From: CAZMXP01 sp964570285
Lineage (GTDB): Bacteria > Planctomycetota > PLA2
Direction of reading: 5' to 3'
NCBI GenBank assembly: GCA_964570285.1
Contig: CAZMXP010000007.1
Location: forward strand, 1-64,000
Length of the DNA stretch: 64,000 nt
Below are positions 49,902 to 57,248 of the stretch, in pieces. Under the pieces are notes generated by a model. That model saw nothing but the letters and a program-made list of their open reading frames with translations. It was not told the DNA's origin and ran no database searches. Within the stretch, counting starts at the first letter, position 1; each line of letters starts with the position of its first letter. The position numbers and the translations under genes were made by a program.

Positions 49902-51175
49902 TCGGGGGGGGCCTGGAACTCGTCCGGCTCGGGCTGCGCAACCTGTTCGGCTATCCGCTGCGCACGCTGCTGACGATCATCGGCGTCGTCTTCGGCGTCG
50001 CGTCGGTGATGGCGATGATCGCGGTGGGCGCGGGCGCCGAGCAGGAGCTGCTGAAGGAGTTCGGGCGCCTCGGCATCGAGAACATCATCGTCAATTCGGT
50101 GAAGTCGACCGAGTCCCGGCCCGACTCCTCGAACAACACCTGGGGCTACAAGCGCTATGGCATCACCTTCCTCGACGAGGCCCTGATCCGGACGACCGTG
50201 CCCGGGCTCCGCGAGGTGCTCCCCGTCGCGAAGCGGACGCTGAACGCGTGGTCGGGGAGCCGGAAGGCCGAGGTCTCGCTCACCGCGGTGCACGCGCGGC
50301 ACCTCGACCTCTTCCGCCTGAAGCCCGCGCGCGGCCGCGCGCTCTGCGCCGCCGACGGCGCGACGCTGAGCCGCGTCTGCCTGATCCGCGAGGGGCTCCT
50401 CACCGAGCTGGGCATCTTCCGCGATCCGCTCGGCACCATGCTGCGCGTCGGCAACACCGCCTACGAGATCGTCGGCGTGCTGCCGCAGGAGCGGCTCGTC
50501 GGCTACGCGCAGAAGGCGCTCGCGGTGGACACCAAGCGCATGGAGGTCTACATCCCCTACGAGACCTTCGCCAACCGCGTCGGCACCGCGCAGATCACGC
50601 AGCGCGAGGGCTCCTTCGAGGCTGAGGACGTCCAGGTGAGCCAGCTCATCGTCGCGGTGCGCGACTCGGAAGACGTCATCGACGTCTCCCACATGATCAA
50701 CCGGGTGATGGAGTACAACCACAAGGTCAAGGACTACGAGGTCGTCGTCCCGCTGGAGCACCTCGCGCAGAAGCAGAAGACCCAGCGCATCTTCAACGAG
50801 GTCCTCTTCCTGCAGGCGGCCATCTCCCTGATCGTCGGCGGCATCGGCATCGCCAACATCATGCTCGCGAGCGTCACCGAGCGCACGAAGGAGATCGGCA
50901 TCCGGCGCGCGCTCGGCGCGAAGCGCCGCCACATCCTCGCGCAGTTCCTCGTCGAGACGGTCATCGTCTCGACGCTGGGCGGCCTCGTCGGCGTCGGCGC
51001 CGGGTACGGGCTCATCGCGATCGTCGAGTGGAGGACGGGGTGGTCCACCGTCGTCACGCCGGCGAGCATCGCGCTGGCTGTCTCCATCTCGGTCGTCGTC
51101 GGCATCGTCAGCGGCATCTTCCCCGCGCGGCGGGCGGCGAGGCTCGACCCGATCGCGGCGCTGCGGCACGAGTAG
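49898..51175 (+). CDS. MacB-type ABC permease (FtsX family)
   Basis: 425 aa. The N-terminal helix (NLFGYPLRTLLTIIGVVFGVASVMAMIAVGAGAE, residue span about 10-43) leads into a periplasmic MacB_PCD domain (about 45-270). Three C-terminal helices follow, with the FtsX motif INRVMEYN...ISLIVGGIGIANIMLASVTERTKEIGIRRALG region at about 295-345. It completes the tripartite MacAB-TolC-like exporter. Such systems secrete peptides, macrolides, lipopeptides or siderophores; which one applies here cannot be told. Confidence 0.9.
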   Translation: MIGGGLELVRLGLRNLFGYPLRTLLTIIGVVFGVASVMAMIAVGAGAEQELLKEFGRLGIENIIVNSVKSTESRPDSSNNTWGYKRYGITFLDEALIRTTVPGLREVLPVAKRTLNAWSGSRKAEVSLTAVHARHLDLFRLKPARGRALCAADGATLSRVCLIREGLLTELGIFRDPLGTMLRVGNTAYEIVGVLPQERLVGYAQKALAVDTKRMEVYIPYETFANRVGTAQITQREGSFEAEDVQVSQLIVAVRDSEDVIDVSHMINRVMEYNHKVKDYEVVVPLEHLAQKQKTQRIFNEVLFLQAAISLIVGGIGIANIMLASVTERTKEIGIRRALGAKRRHILAQFLVETVIVSTLGGLVGVGAGYGLIAIVEWRTGWSTVVTPASIALAVSISVVVGIVSGIFPARRAARLDPIAALRHE

Positions 51176-51176
51176 C

Positions 51177-51182
51177 TATAAT
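51177..51182 (+). promoter_or_regulatory. Consensus -10 box TATAAT, 6 nt before malic enzyme
   Basis: A perfect TATAAT ends six bases before the ATG and begins one base after the TAG of the permease gene. A 5' leader is therefore almost absent. No good -35 is seen. Confidence 0.55.
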
Positions 51183-51188
51183 CGCGGG

Positions 51189-52889
51189 ATGCACCGCTAC
51201 CTGGCGCGGATCGACCCGGACACGGGGGAGCGCTACCTCCCGGTCCACGACCGGGGGCTGGCGCTTCTGCGCAACCCGCTGCTCAACAAGGGGACCGCCT
51301 TCACGGACCACGAGCGCGACGTGCTCGGGCTGCGCGGGCTATTGCCCGCGCGCGTGACCTCGCTCGACGAGCAGGTGCCCCGCGCCTACGAGGCCTACCA
51401 GCAGTCCGCCGACGACGCGGCGAAGAACCGCTTCCTCTCGCGGCTGCAGGACAGCAACGAGACGCTCTTCTTCCGCGTCGTCAGCGACCACCTGCGCGAG
51501 ATGACGCCGATCATCTACACGCCGGTCGTCGCGGAGGCGTGCCGGAACTGGAGCCGCGTCTTCCGCCGCACGCGCGGGCTCTACCTCACGCCGGGCGACC
51601 GCGGCCGCATGGAGCAGGTCCTCCGCCACGCGCCGGGAGAGCCCGAGGTGATCGTCGTCACGGACAACGAGCGCATCCTGGGCATCGGGGACCAGGGGGC
51701 CGGGGGGATGGGCATCTCCATCGGCAAGCTCTCGCTCTATACCCTCGGCGCGGGCATCCACCCCTCCCGCACCCTCCCCATGTCGCTCGATGTCGGGACC
51801 GACAACGGCGATCTCCTGCGCGACCCCCTCTACATCGGCTGGCGCCAGCCGCGCATGCGCGGCGACGAGTACTGGGACTTCATCGCGGAGTTCGTGCGCG
51901 CGGTGAAGCGCGTCTACCCGGGCGCGCTCCTGCAGTGGGAGGACTTCGGCAAGGGCACGAGCTTCCGCAACCTCGAGACGCACCGCGACACGGTCTGCTC
52001 GTTCAACGACGACATCCAGGGCACCGCGGCGGTCTCCGTCGCGGGGCTGATGGGCGCGATGCGGCTGATCGAGGGGAGGCTGCGGGACCAGACCATCGCG
52101 CTGCTCGGCGCGGGCTCCGCGGGCGTCGGCATCTCGCGGCTGATCGTGGACGCGATGCGCGAGGAGGGGGCGAGCGTCGAGGAGGCGAGGGGCAGGATCT
52201 TCACGATCGACAGCAAGGGGCTCGTCGTGCAGGGGCGGCCGGGGCTCGACGACCACAAGCGCGAGTTCGCGGTGCCGCCCGCGCGCATCGCCGACTGGGG
52301 GCCGACCGGAGACCGCATCCCCCTGCTCGACGTCGTGCGGCGCGCGAGGCCGACCGTGCTCTTCGGCGTCTCCGGCAAGGCGGGGGAGTTCACCGAGGAG
52401 GTCGTGCGCACGATGGCGGCGCAGGTGAAGCGCCCGATCATCCTGCCGCTGTCGAACCCGACGGCGTGCGCGGAGGCGAAGCCCGCGGACCTGATCCCGT
52501 GGACGGAGGGGAGGGCGATCATCGGCACGGGCAGCCCGTTCGAGGACGTGCTCTACCTGGGGCGGCGCTACCGGATCGGGCAGGGCAACAACGTCTTCAT
52601 CTTCCCCGGCGTCGGTCTCGGGACGATCGTCACGCGGGCGCGGCGGGTCACCGACGGCATGTTCCTCGCCGCCGCGCGCGCGCTCGCCGGGTGCATCTCG
52701 CCGGACCTGCTCGAACTCGGCTGCGTCTACCCCCGCATCGAGGACGTCCGCACGGCATCGATGGCGGTGGCCCTGGCGGTCGCCCGCCGCGCCATCGAGG
52801 AGGGCGTCGCCGACCCCGTGCCGGATCTGGAACCGCGCCTGGCCCAGTCCATGTGGACCCCCGAGTACCTTCCCTACAGGCCCTGCTAG
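51189..52889 (+). CDS. maeA: NAD-dependent malic enzyme
   Basis: 566 aa, decarboxylating malate to pyruvate. It is of the large bacterial/eukaryotic type: LLNKGTAFTDHERDVLGLRGLLP near the N-terminus, MTPIIYTPVVAEAC (catalytic Tyr), GILGIGDQG-like ERILGIGDQGAGGMG, the metal-site LQWEDFGKGTSFRNLE and FNDDIQGTAA, and NAD-binding IALLGAGSAGVGISRLI. SNPTACAEAKPADL and GQGNNVFIFPG follow the family order. With the aconitase it links C4 acids to pyruvate. It has a TATAAT box six bases upstream and no ribosome site. Confidence 0.93.
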   Translation: MHRYLARIDPDTGERYLPVHDRGLALLRNPLLNKGTAFTDHERDVLGLRGLLPARVTSLDEQVPRAYEAYQQSADDAAKNRFLSRLQDSNETLFFRVVSDHLREMTPIIYTPVVAEACRNWSRVFRRTRGLYLTPGDRGRMEQVLRHAPGEPEVIVVTDNERILGIGDQGAGGMGISIGKLSLYTLGAGIHPSRTLPMSLDVGTDNGDLLRDPLYIGWRQPRMRGDEYWDFIAEFVRAVKRVYPGALLQWEDFGKGTSFRNLETHRDTVCSFNDDIQGTAAVSVAGLMGAMRLIEGRLRDQTIALLGAGSAGVGISRLIVDAMREEGASVEEARGRIFTIDSKGLVVQGRPGLDDHKREFAVPPARIADWGPTGDRIPLLDVVRRARPTVLFGVSGKAGEFTEEVVRTMAAQVKRPIILPLSNPTACAEAKPADLIPWTEGRAIIGTGSPFEDVLYLGRRYRIGQGNNVFIFPGVGLGTIVTRARRVTDGMFLAAARALAGCISPDLLELGCVYPRIEDVRTASMAVALAVARRAIEEGVADPVPDLEPRLAQSMWTPEYLPYRPC

Positions 52890-52945
52890 CGGGCCACCGC
52901 GATCCGCGCCTTGGAACAGGGCGCATGGTAGGCTCTCGGGGCTTT

Positions 52946-53203
52946 ATGGCGAAAGAAGAACCGATCCGCGTCGAGGGGAGGGTCATGGAAGTCCTCCCGA
53001 GCACGCGTTTTCGCTGCGAGATCGAAGGCGGGCACAAGATCCTCTGCCACGTCTCCGGACGCATGCGCCGCTTCCGCATCCGCATGCTGCCCGGCGACGT
53101 CGTCACCATCGAGATGTCGCCCTACGACCTGAGCAAGGGCCGCATCGTCTACCGCGGCCCGATGCGCCGGGCCGACCAGGGCGACGGGGATCTCGACGAC
53201 TGA
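52946..53203 (+). CDS. infA: Translation initiation factor IF-1
   Basis: 85 aa, a single S1/OB fold: EPIRVEGRVMEVLPSTRFRCEI, GHKILCHVSGRMRRFRIRMLPGDVV, SPYDLSKGRIVYRG (three separate segments). The family normally ends near 72 residues; here an extra acidic tail (RRADQGDGDLDD) follows. It binds the ribosomal A site during initiation. ATG 52946 gives the usual MAKEEPIRVEG start. A TAGGCT box stands 11 bases upstream. The stop codon overlaps the left arm of a long hairpin that probably ends transcription. Confidence 0.95.
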   Translation: MAKEEPIRVEGRVMEVLPSTRFRCEIEGGHKILCHVSGRMRRFRIRMLPGDVVTIEMSPYDLSKGRIVYRGPMRRADQGDGDLDD

Positions 53204-53264
53204 AACCTCGTCCGGGATTGCGGTGGTCCCGCTGCGCGGGAGCCGCGGGCTCGGACGAGGTTTC
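53202..53264 (+). terminator. Hairpin after infA
   Basis: GAAACCTCGTCCG (53202) and CGGACGAGGTTTC (53252) are perfectly inverted over 13 bases. The loop holds a second hairpin (CCCGCTGCGCGGG). The left arm starts at the last bases of the infA stop codon. No T run follows, so termination would not be of the simple intrinsic type. Confidence 0.55.
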
Positions 53265-53429
53265 CGTTGTAGTAGAGGCGCGGGGCGCGGTGCGGGTGAT
53301 TGGGGGGGCGCAGGGGGGGCCGGGGAGGCGGGCGTTGCAAGTCAGAGGGTCTGCGCTTCCTCAAGGCTGGAGAGGCGGCGGGCGAGAGTCGAAGGATGGC
53401 GCGCCGTCAGTGCCCGGTACCTCGCGGGC

Positions 53430-53435
53430 TAGGAT
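53430..53435 (+). promoter_or_regulatory. -10-like box TAGGAT before DUF433 gene
   Basis: Seven bases separate it from ATG 53443, which decides that start over longer readings from upstream. Confidence 0.4.
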
Positions 53436-53442
53436 CCGTTCC

Positions 53443-53694
53443 ATGCGCCCCGACGCCCTCCTCGAGCGGATTGTGGTGAACCCGGCGATATTCTCCGGCA
53501 AGCCGATCATGCGCGGACGTCGGCTCGCCGTGGAACACGTGTTGGGCATGCTCGCCCGCGGGGACACCTCCGAGACGATCCTCGAAGGGTACCCGTGGCT
53601 CGAGCGCGAGGACATCCACGCGTGCCTTGGGTACGCGCGACGGCTCGTGGCTCACGAACGCGTCGATCTCAACGCCGCGCCGTCCAATCCGTGA
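53443..53694 (+). CDS. DUF433 antitoxin-like protein
   Basis: 83 aa. DUF433 signature: RIVVNPAIFSGKPIMRGRRLAVEHVLGML, then EGYPWLEREDIHACLGYARR (residue spans about 9-37 and 50-69), a compact winged-helix-type fold. DUF433 proteins are the antitoxin partners of DUF5615 PIN-like toxins. The stop overlaps a GTG that starts the partner, but that gene is cut short (53691-53774). The -10-like box seven bases upstream supports ATG 53443. Confidence 0.85.
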   Translation: MRPDALLERIVVNPAIFSGKPIMRGRRLAVEHVLGMLARGDTSETILEGYPWLEREDIHACLGYARRLVAHERVDLNAAPSNP

Positions 53695-53774
53695 GGATCC
53701 TGCTCGATGCGTGCATCTGGGGAGGAGCGGCAAGGGACCTCGCCGGCGCGGCGCCCGAGCCATTCGCGGCATGA
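53691..53774 (+). pseudogene. Truncated DUF5615 PIN-like toxin
   Basis: A GTG overlapping the antitoxin stop opens a frame reading VRILLDACIWGGAARDLAGA, the normal start of a DUF5615 protein (first acidic residue in LLDA, then WGG). It stops after 27 codons, where about 100-120 are expected. No continuation with the later acidic motifs is seen in any frame before 53872. The toxin therefore seems deleted behind its first strand, leaving the antitoxin alone. Confidence 0.65.
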
Positions 53775-53871
53775 TCCGTGGGGTGCAGTGGCGAGTCGCC
53801 TTCCCCCCGTCGTGTCTCCGTGACACCGCCACGGCCGCTCCCGGCGCCTTTGCGACCAGCCAGCCGTAGCC

Positions 53872-54072
53872 TCAACGCTTTCGCGCCGCACGTCGCTTGG
53901 GCGCGCGCTCCTGCGCGCGCAACGCCTCGAACTCCCGGATCGCCTTGAGCCTCTGGTCTTCCGGACAACTGCCCTTCTCGACCTGAACCGCCTCGATGAA
54001 CGGAAGCGCCGTGAGTTCTTTCTCGAAGGCGTGGACGGCGGGGGGTGTCTCGTAGCGTCGTATCCTCCGCAT
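53872..54072 (-). CDS. Hypothetical small protein, 66 aa
   Basis: From ATG 54072. It has a charged, helical sequence (FEKELTALPFIEAVQVEKG, then LKAIREFEALRAQERAPKRR) ending in a Lys/Arg-rich tail. No family is recognised. A longer frame runs upstream but has Arg-repeat composition typical of non-coding GC-rich DNA, so only the last 66 codons are supported. It could be a small regulatory protein or the remains of an antitoxin, as it sits between a decayed toxin and repeats. Confidence 0.35.
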   Translation of the reverse strand: MRRIRRYETPPAVHAFEKELTALPFIEAVQVEKGSCPEDQRLKAIREFEALRAQERAPKRRAARKR

Positions 54073-54143
54073 GGCGTCGGGCGGATTGTATGGCCCCACG
54101 CGGCGGCCGTCGCCGCCCGTCCCCAGAGCGCCCCCCGCGTTAG

Positions 54144-54207
54144 CTGAGAATCCGGCCTGAGGGAACAGCCGCCCCCTTGCCGGCGGCGCCCGCGGCCGGA
54201 TTCTCAG
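54144..54207. repeat. 14-bp perfect inverted repeat
   Basis: CTGAGAATCCGGCC and GGCCGGATTCTCAG, 36 bases apart. The right arm contains the stop codon of the 71-aa leftward gene, so it may be its terminator or an old element end. Confidence 0.6.
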
Positions 54208-54419
54208 GCTGCGTCGTGCGCAGCGAGTTCGCGCGCCCGGCGCCACTGCTCGAAGGTGACGGGGGGCTCCTGCCACTCGGCGACGGCGTCGGCGCCGTGC
54301 TGCTCGATCAGCCAGTTGAGCCACTCGACACGCAGAAGCGTCTCCGCCGATGGCGTCTTCTTGACCCTCCGCCGGGGGAGATCACCGATGCGGGGGCGGG
54401 TCTGGATCGTCGTCTTCAT
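54204..54419 (-). CDS. Hypothetical small protein, 71 aa
   Basis: Starts ATG 54419. The C-terminal 45 residues look structured and acidic-aromatic (VEWLNWLIEQHGADAVAEWQ, then TFEQWRRARELAAHD), with four Trp. The first 25 are basic. No family is recognised. The size and charge split (basic start, acidic helical end) would suit a toxin-antitoxin or regulatory protein, but nothing proves this. Its stop lies in an inverted repeat. Confidence 0.4.
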   Translation of the reverse strand: MKTTIQTRPRIGDLPRRRVKKTPSAETLLRVEWLNWLIEQHGADAVAEWQEPPVTFEQWRRARELAAHDAA

Positions 54420-54507
54420 GGACTTCTCGCGGCAGTGGGCGCGACGGGACTTCGCGCTTGCTGTCTACCTACTACGACGACGGTCGCATTCGCGGCTTGT
54501 AAAAATA

Positions 54508-54573
54508 GTGACATTTCGGCCTCGGGCGGGTGTCCTGAGGAGGGGCGACCTTCCCCTCAGGCCGAAATGTCAC
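54508..54573. repeat. 15-bp perfect inverted repeat, GTGACATTTC arms
   Basis: GTGACATTTCGGCCT and AGGCCGAAATGTCAC flank 36 bases. GTGACATTTC-type sequence is familiar from IS21-family ends, and AAAAATA stands just outside the left arm. No transposase is present, so it may be a minimal remnant or a hairpin terminator. Confidence 0.5.
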
Positions 54574-54630
54574 CTAAAGAGGCGCGGGAGCACGGGGGGG
54601 TTGGGGGGGGTGGGTCGCCGCGAGGGGGGC

Positions 54631-55347
54631 CTAGAGGCAGGAGCGGCCGCCGTCGACCGGGATGATCGATCCCGTGATGAAGTCGTTACAAAGCAGGAAC
54701 AGCACTGCCGAGACGACCGATTCGGGGCCGCCGAGGCGGCCCAGGAGGTTGGCGGCGGCGAGTTCGTCGGGGGGGGCGCCGGGACCCTCGGTCGGCAGGA
54801 TCGCGCCGGGGGCGACGGCGTTGACGCGCACCTCGGGGGCGAGCGCCCGCGCGAGGCCCACCGTCATCGCCTCGAGGCCGGCCTTCGCGGCGAAGTAGGG
54901 CAGGCGGTCGACGTAGGGCCGCCTCACCGCCCAGTCGGTGAGGTTCACGATGGCGCCCGAACCCGCGCGCTTCATCGCGAGGCCCGCGTCGCGCGCGAGG
55001 AAGAAGGGGGCCTTGAGGTTGGTTGCGAGCGTCCTGTCCCATGCGTCGTCATCGATCGCGGCGAGTGGGGTCTGTTGCCAGATCGCGGCACTGTTGACGA
55101 GGATGTCGAGGGGTCCTAGAGCCCGGGTCGCCTCGGCGAGCAGGCGCAGGCGACCGGTCCGGTCGCGCAGGTCCGCCTCGACGACGACGCTGCCCGGGCA
55201 GCGCCCCCGCACCCCCTGAGCATCCTCCACGGACCGGTGGCAATGGATCGCCACCTTGACCCCCTCCGCCGCGAGCGCCTCGCAGATCGCCGCGCCGATG
55301 CGGCGCGCGCCGCCGGTCACGAGCGCGGTCCGGCCGTCGAGCCTCAC
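54631..55347 (-). CDS. Pteridine-reductase-like SDR
   Basis: 238 aa from GTG 55347, overlapping the mogA stop. It is a classical SDR with TGGARRIG at residues 11-18; the Arg-rich form of the cofactor loop is a mark of the FolM/PTR1 pteridine reductases and indicates NADPH. NSAAIW, the catalytic Ser region LTDWA and YFAAKAG (Tyr-x3-Lys) follow. A role in dihydrobiopterin/dihydromonapterin or folate-type pterin reduction is likely, though other SDR substrates are possible. It is the last gene of the leftward operon, directly after a molybdopterin gene, so a pterin link is attractive. Confidence 0.8.
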   Translation of the reverse strand: MRLDGRTALVTGGARRIGAAICEALAAEGVKVAIHCHRSVEDAQGVRGRCPGSVVVEADLRDRTGRLRLLAEATRALGPLDILVNSAAIWQQTPLAAIDDDAWDRTLATNLKAPFFLARDAGLAMKRAGSGAIVNLTDWAVRRPYVDRLPYFAAKAGLEAMTVGLARALAPEVRVNAVAPGAILPTEGPGAPPDELAAANLLGRLGGPESVVSAVLFLLCNDFITGSIIPVDGGRSCL

Positions 55348-55874
55348 TTGCCCGGGCGGAAGGCCACGACGACCCTCTCGTCCGTCTCCAGATAGGGGCC
55401 TTCGAGCAGGTCGATGCAGTAGGGGATCGCCGGGAAGACGGCGAGCAGGCAGTCGCGGATCGCGCGCGGGCGGCCCGGGAGGTTCACGACGAGGGTGCGG
55501 CCGCGGATGCCGGCGATCTGCCGCGACAGGATCGCGGTCGGCACCTTCGCGAGGCTGACCGCGCGCATCTGCTCGCCGAAGCCGTCGAGGATCTTGTCGC
55601 AGACCGCTTCGGTCGCCTCCGGCGTCACGTCGCGGAGTGCGGGGCCGGTGCCGCCGGTCGTGACGACGAGGCAGCAGTGCTCGCTGTCGCAGAGGTCGCG
55701 GATCGCCTGCTGGATCCGCGGCTGCTCGTCGGGCACGAGGCGGGCGACCGGCTCCCAGTCGGACTTGAGCACCTCGCCGAGCAGCGCCTGGATCGCGGGG
55801 CCGCCCTCGTCGGCGTACTCGCCGCGGCTTGCGCGGTCGGAGACCGTGAGGATGCCGATCCGCGCGCGCGTCAT
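55344..55874 (-). CDS. mogA: Molybdopterin adenylyltransferase
   Basis: 176 aa. MogA/MoaB-fold: IGILTVSDRASRGEYADEGG at the N-terminus, the substrate loop VVTTGGTGPALRDVTPEAT (about 67-85) and LVVNLPGRPRAIRDCL near the end. MogA activates molybdopterin with ATP before molybdenum insertion. The start overlaps the cyclophilin stop and its stop overlaps the SDR start. No other molybdenum-cofactor genes are in the window. Confidence 0.9.
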   Translation of the reverse strand: MTRARIGILTVSDRASRGEYADEGGPAIQALLGEVLKSDWEPVARLVPDEQPRIQQAIRDLCDSEHCCLVVTTGGTGPALRDVTPEATEAVCDKILDGFGEQMRAVSLAKVPTAILSRQIAGIRGRTLVVNLPGRPRAIRDCLLAVFPAIPYCIDLLEGPYLETDERVVVAFRPGK

Positions 55875-56455
55875 TCGATCGCGATCGTCGCCTTCTTGAG
55901 CGTCAGCCGCTCGCTCGTCGCGCCGCTCTTCGAGCCGCGCTTCTCGAGCGCCTTCAGCGTGTCGCCGCCCTCCTGCACCTCGCCGAAGATCGAGTGCTTG
56001 CCGTCGAGCCACGCGGTCGGCACGAACGTGAGGAAGAACTGGCTGCCGTCGGTGCCCGGGCCCGCGTTCGCCATGCTGAGCAGGCCGCCGCGGTCGTGCT
56101 TCGCCTTCGGGCTGAACTCGCCGTCGTACTTGTAGCCGGGGCCGCCCATGCCGCTGCCGTCGGGGCAGCCGCCCTGCGCCATGAAGCCCGTGATGACGCG
56201 GTGGAAGACGAGCCCGTCGTAGAAGCCGAGGCGCGTCAGGTAGATCGTGCTCGAGACGTGCATCGGCGCGATCTCGGGCATGAGTCTCACGCGCAGGTTG
56301 CCGTGGCTCGTCTCGAGGTCCCAGTAGTACTTGCGCCCCGGGTCCATCGGGAAGGCGGGCGGCTTGGGCAGCTTCTTGCGCCAGCCGGTGGCCTCCCGGT
56401 TGATCTTCCTCTCGGCGATGAAGGCGTCGCAGGCGGTCAGCGTCGTGTGGGTCAT
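55871..56455 (-). CDS. Cyclophilin-type peptidyl-prolyl isomerase
   Basis: 194 aa without a signal peptide, so probably cytoplasmic. Catalytic and binding segments of cyclophilins are present: GLVFHRVITGFMAQGGCPDG (Arg-Val with Phe), GGLLSMANAGPGTDGSQFFLTF, and AWLDGKHSIFGEVQEG. The first 40 residues (ending PKPPAFPMDPGRKYYWDL) are a non-standard extension. Cyclophilins speed cis-trans proline isomerisation in folding proteins. The gene starts four bases after the enoyl-CoA hydratase stop. Confidence 0.9.
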   Translation of the reverse strand: MTHTTLTACDAFIAERKINREATGWRKKLPKPPAFPMDPGRKYYWDLETSHGNLRVRLMPEIAPMHVSSTIYLTRLGFYDGLVFHRVITGFMAQGGCPDGSGMGGPGYKYDGEFSPKAKHDRGGLLSMANAGPGTDGSQFFLTFVPTAWLDGKHSIFGEVQEGGDTLKALEKRGSKSGATSERLTLKKATIAIE

Positions 56456-56459
56456 GGGG

Positions 56460-57248
56460 CTATTGTCCCTGCTGCGTCCAGCGCGGATCGCGCTTCTCGA
56501 GGAAGGCGCTGACCCCCTCGCGGCAGTCGTCGGTGACGCGGGCGTCCGCGTTGGCCTCCGCGGCGGCGGCAAGGCCCTCGGCGAGCGGCAGCGGGCGCAG
56601 TTCCACGAAGAGCCGCTTCGTCGTCGCGACCGCCTGCGGGCTCGCCTGTACGAACTCCCCGGCGTACTCGGCCACGGTCGCCTCGAGCGCGCCGGCGGGG
56701 ACGACGACGTTGACGATGCCCATCGTCGAGGCCTCCTCGACGGAGAGCCGGCGGCCCGTCAGGCAGAGGTCGCGCAGCACCTTCTCGCCCGTGGTCCGCA
56801 GCAGGAAGTTGAGGATGAGCGCCGGCACGAAGCCGACGCGGACTTCCGTGAAGCCGATCGCCGACCCCTCGACCGCGAGCGTCACGTCGCAGGCGAGTGC
56901 GAGCCCCGCCCCGCCGCCGAGCGCGTGGCCGTTCAGCGCGGCGATGACCGGCAGCGGGTGGAGCGCGATCGAGAGCAGCAGGTCGGCGAGTTGCCGCGCG
57001 TCGGCGACGTTCTCCTCGCGCGGCCGCGCCGCCATCTCCTGCAGGCCGCGCAGGTCCGCGCCGGCCGAGAAGACCTTGCCCGCGCCGGTGATCGCGAGGC
57101 AGCGCGCCTCGGACTTCGCCGCCGCGTCGAGTTCCGCGCGCAGCGCCGCCACCATCGGCGCGCCGAGCGCGTTGCGGTTGTGCGGGGAGTTGAGCGTGAG
57201 CCAGCGGACCGGCCCGCGGTCCCGCGTGAGCACGAGCGGTTCCGTCAT
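56460..57248 (-). CDS. Enoyl-CoA hydratase/isomerase family protein
   Basis: 262 aa crotonase fold. The oxyanion-hole segments are KVFSAGADLRGL and ALNGHALGGGAGLALACDVTLA, and the second catalytic-region motif GFTEVRVGFVPAL carries a Glu. Coupled to a carboxyltransferase subunit, it best fits methylglutaconyl-CoA hydratase of leucine breakdown (LiuC), although generic enoyl-CoA hydratase cannot be excluded. Its ATG overlaps the upstream stop (ATGA). Confidence 0.85.
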   Translation of the reverse strand: MTEPLVLTRDRGPVRWLTLNSPHNRNALGAPMVAALRAELDAAAKSEARCLAITGAGKVFSAGADLRGLQEMAARPREENVADARQLADLLLSIALHPLPVIAALNGHALGGGAGLALACDVTLAVEGSAIGFTEVRVGFVPALILNFLLRTTGEKVLRDLCLTGRRLSVEEASTMGIVNVVVPAGALEATVAEYAGEFVQASPQAVATTKRLFVELRPLPLAEGLAAAAEANADARVTDDCREGVSAFLEKRDPRWTQQGQ

